Source: Levilactobacillus angrenensis (lineage in GTDB: Bacteria; Bacillota; Bacilli; Lactobacillales; Lactobacillaceae). From it: a stretch of 64,000 nt of DNA. This document shows positions 62,620 through 64,000 of this stretch, in pieces. The notes below the pieces were generated by a model. The model saw only the letters and a list, made by a program, of their open reading frames with translations. It was not told the DNA's origin and did no database searches. The position numbers and the translations under genes were made by a program. Positions within the stretch are counted from its first letter, which is position 1, and every line of letters starts with the position of its first letter. Where the stretch lies: the NCBI RefSeq assembly GCF_003946085.1, contig NZ_RHOB01000006.1:92985-156984 (forward strand), given 5' to 3'.

Positions 62620-62847
62620 ATGAGTAAAGTAACCATGAAGTTAGACGCATTGACCTGCCCATCTTGCATGACCAAGATTGAAGGCGCACTGAGCAAGAAG
62701 GATGGCGTGCAAAACGTCAAGGTCCTCTTCAACGCCAGCAAGATCAAAGCTGATTTCGACGATAGCCAAGTGACCGCTGAAAGCCTCGCTGACACAGTCA
62801 CCGACCTTGGCTACACCGTCAAGAGTTCTAAAGTCAAAGCCCTCTAA
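62620..62847 (+). CDS. Heavy-metal-associated (HMA) domain protein, copy 2
   Basis: A 75-residue tandem duplicate of the previous gene, beginning MSKVTMKLDALTCPSCMTKI, with the same CPSC site and similar RBS (TAGGAGGTTTTCAATT). About 80 percent of residues look identical, and differences cluster in the second half, so it is a recent duplication. Confidence 0.85.
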   Translation: MSKVTMKLDALTCPSCMTKIEGALSKKDGVQNVKVLFNASKIKADFDDSQVTAESLADTVTDLGYTVKSSKVKAL

Positions 62848-62881
62848 ACCAGTCCCCTCAAAACGAAAGGAAGTTCATCCA

Positions 62882-63445
62882 ATGACGACAACTACTATGA
62901 GTATCGAAGACCGTTTCGCAGCCGAACAAGCCCAAACTGAACACGACCACCACGTGCCAACGGCTGGTGCTATGACCAACCACATCCTGTCTAACCTGCA
63001 CATCTCCATCGTGAAGTTCCACCAAGTTCGTTGGTCCGTTAAAGGCCCACTGGCATTGAGCGTCCGCCAATTACTGGCCGGCTACATTGACACCTACCGT
63101 CGCCAATTCGACGCACTGGGCGAATTACTTTTGGACGAGGGCGAAACTGTTTCGACCACGACCAAGGAATACCATGACTACAACATGCTCCAAGAAAGTG
63201 GTGCCAAGAAGTACCTGAGCGCCGAAGACCAAGTCAGTGAGCTGGTCCACGACGCCGATACCCACAACCTCTTCATCGACCGGGCCATCAAGCTCGCCGA
63301 AAAGGAAGAACGTCCCGCTTTGGCCAGCTTCTTGACCGACCTACGTGGCACCAACAACCACATCATCCGTGAACTCCAAGCCGTACTGGGCAACGACGCC
63401 CGTGACGGTCTAGACGAAGAAGACGATGATGATGACGAAGATTAA
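62882..63445 (+). CDS. dps: Dps-type ferritin-like protein
   Basis: A 187-residue ferritin-fold protein that oxidises and stores iron and may protect DNA. LHISIVKFHQVRWSVKGPLA has the ferroxidase His, YIDTYRRQFDALGELLLDEGE the acidic ligands, and FIDRAIKLAEKEERPALASF closes the four-helix bundle. The C-terminus is an unusual acidic tail (LDEEDDDDDED). AAAGGAAG precedes the ATG. It is third in the operon, 34 bp after the HMA pair. Confidence 0.88.
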   Translation: MTTTTMSIEDRFAAEQAQTEHDHHVPTAGAMTNHILSNLHISIVKFHQVRWSVKGPLALSVRQLLAGYIDTYRRQFDALGELLLDEGETVSTTTKEYHDYNMLQESGAKKYLSAEDQVSELVHDADTHNLFIDRAIKLAEKEERPALASFLTDLRGTNNHIIRELQAVLGNDARDGLDEEDDDDDED

Positions 63446-63487
63446 TCACTAGCTTCACTCACTTACGAAATTGTTTCATCCTGCGAG

Positions 63488-63539
63488 AAAACGCGATTCA
63501 CTCAGTACACTGCGAGGTGCTGAGTGAATCGCGTTTTTA
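63488..63539 (+). terminator. Terminator of the dps operon
   Basis: ACGCGATTCACTCAG pairs with CTGAGTGAATCGCGT, followed by TTTT. Confidence 0.8.
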
Positions 63540-63671
63540 TTTAGGGTGGTAAGCGGCTTATCGGCGATCCTTAGCGATTGCCCGCTGCCAACTAACATGG
63601 TTAACAAAAAGGGTTGGTAGAAACACACCAACCGCTGGCAGCCGCTTTAAAGGCGGTGGCCAGTTACTTGA
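63540..63671. other. Intergenic sequence between dps and the repeat
   Basis: No gene seen. A short hairpin GCCGC-TTTAAA-GGCGG lies at about 63640. Confidence 0.3.
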
Positions 63672-64000
63672 CTAAAGGTTGAAAGTAGCATTAACGCAAT
63701 AGTCCCTGAAACGACGGTCTTCTATCCGCTAAAATTAGTGAAACCAGGAGCCTGCGTCAGCCAGAGATTCCGCCTGCTATGGGGGACACCTCCAGCCTGA
63801 GGGGCGGTCTTCCAGTTCGCTTTGAAGCCTGGCTAAGACCGCCAGTCTCCAAAGTCGCCCCACGCTGTAGGCTGAGAAAAGACCTCAGCCAACACCGTCG
63901 ACACAGCTGGCTCCACCTCTGTCTGCCTCCGGCGAGTTGGCGATTATCAGCAACACTGTCTTAGTTAAAGATTAGTTGCCCAATCAATCGCCACCTGTGG
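63672..64000 (-). repeat. Dispersed repeat, copy 7 (runs off the window)
   Basis: Read leftward it ends CTTTCAACCTTTAG; the core appears as CAGGAGCCTGCGTCAGCCAG, followed by the GGCGGTCTT..AAGACCGCC stem and the GGCTGAGG..AGCC module. It is in the same order as copy 2 and is cut by the window edge. Confidence 0.8.

Noticed and set aside
1..64000. CRISPR arrays, tRNA and rRNA genes, prophage or intact transposases
   Set aside because: I looked for regular spacer-repeat patterns, tRNA-like cloverleaf ends, rRNA conserved blocks and transposase motifs and found none.

Overview
The window is about 64 kb of a Gram-positive, mid-GC (about 50 percent by eye) chromosome. The gene content points to a heterofermentative lactic acid bacterium of the Lactobacillaceae. 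It has a complete phosphoketolase gene, acetate kinase and a bifunctional AdhE, LysM/Apf-type secreted cell-wall proteins, strong AGGAGG-type ribosome binding sites, and typical cre, CIRCE and CtsR-like sites. A Levilactobacillus-like species is my best guess, but that is an inference from gene style and not from a database. I see no rRNA or tRNA genes, CRISPR array, prophage or intact transposase, so this is core/accessory chromosome with many small transporters and regulators.

Layout. 1-3.3 kb: OppA tail, a small membrane gene pair, a universal stress protein and an RluA-type pseudouridine synthase. 3.2-7.3 kb: two short unannotated transcription units (one with a CcpA-type cre on its promoter), then a LytTR response regulator followed by two sensor-kinase genes, each degenerate in the opposite half. 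8-11.2 kb: a GreA paralogue and a TetR/MFS divergent pair with a clear operator. 11.2-16.2 kb: a repeat element, xpk, a GntR regulator, a YbaK deacylase and an M50-like membrane protein. 17-22.6 kb: an MFS pump, then TetR plus HD hydrolase divergent from an ABC exporter. 22.9-28.4 kb: secreted 3D and Apf/LysM proteins, an alpha/beta hydrolase and ackA. 29-33.8 kb: adhE and a membrane glycerophosphodiesterase. 33.9-42.2 kb: two toxin-antitoxin pairs, a P-type ATPase, an aldo/keto reductase, an amino-acid permease and Hsp20. 42.3-51.6 kb: secreted and acidic unknowns, a CNNM/CorC protein, a LacI-SDR-GntP sugar-acid locus and a LysR-MDR-NmrA locus. 51.6-63.5 kb: paired mini membrane proteins, an auxin-efflux-type carrier, an MFS pump, an ABC-F protein with an attenuator-like leader, NrdI plus nitroreductase, an AAA ATPase, an MFS pump, and an operon of two HMA domains plus Dps.

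How the genes work together. xpk makes acetyl phosphate, ackA turns it into acetate and ATP, and adhE reduces acetyl-CoA to ethanol; cre sites lie upstream of ackA and adhE and a Rex-like site lies upstream of adhE. Four MFS or ABC efflux systems sit beside TetR genes or alone. A family of 0.15-0.6 kb intergenic repeats with TTGAAAG-type ends and internal palindromes occurs seven times and fills most of the long gene-free stretches.

The most interesting items are the reciprocal degenerate kinase pair (3.8-7.3 kb), the cre-controlled structured transcript at 3.4-3.7 kb, the dispersed repeat family, the ABC-F leader, and the HMA-HMA-Dps operon.
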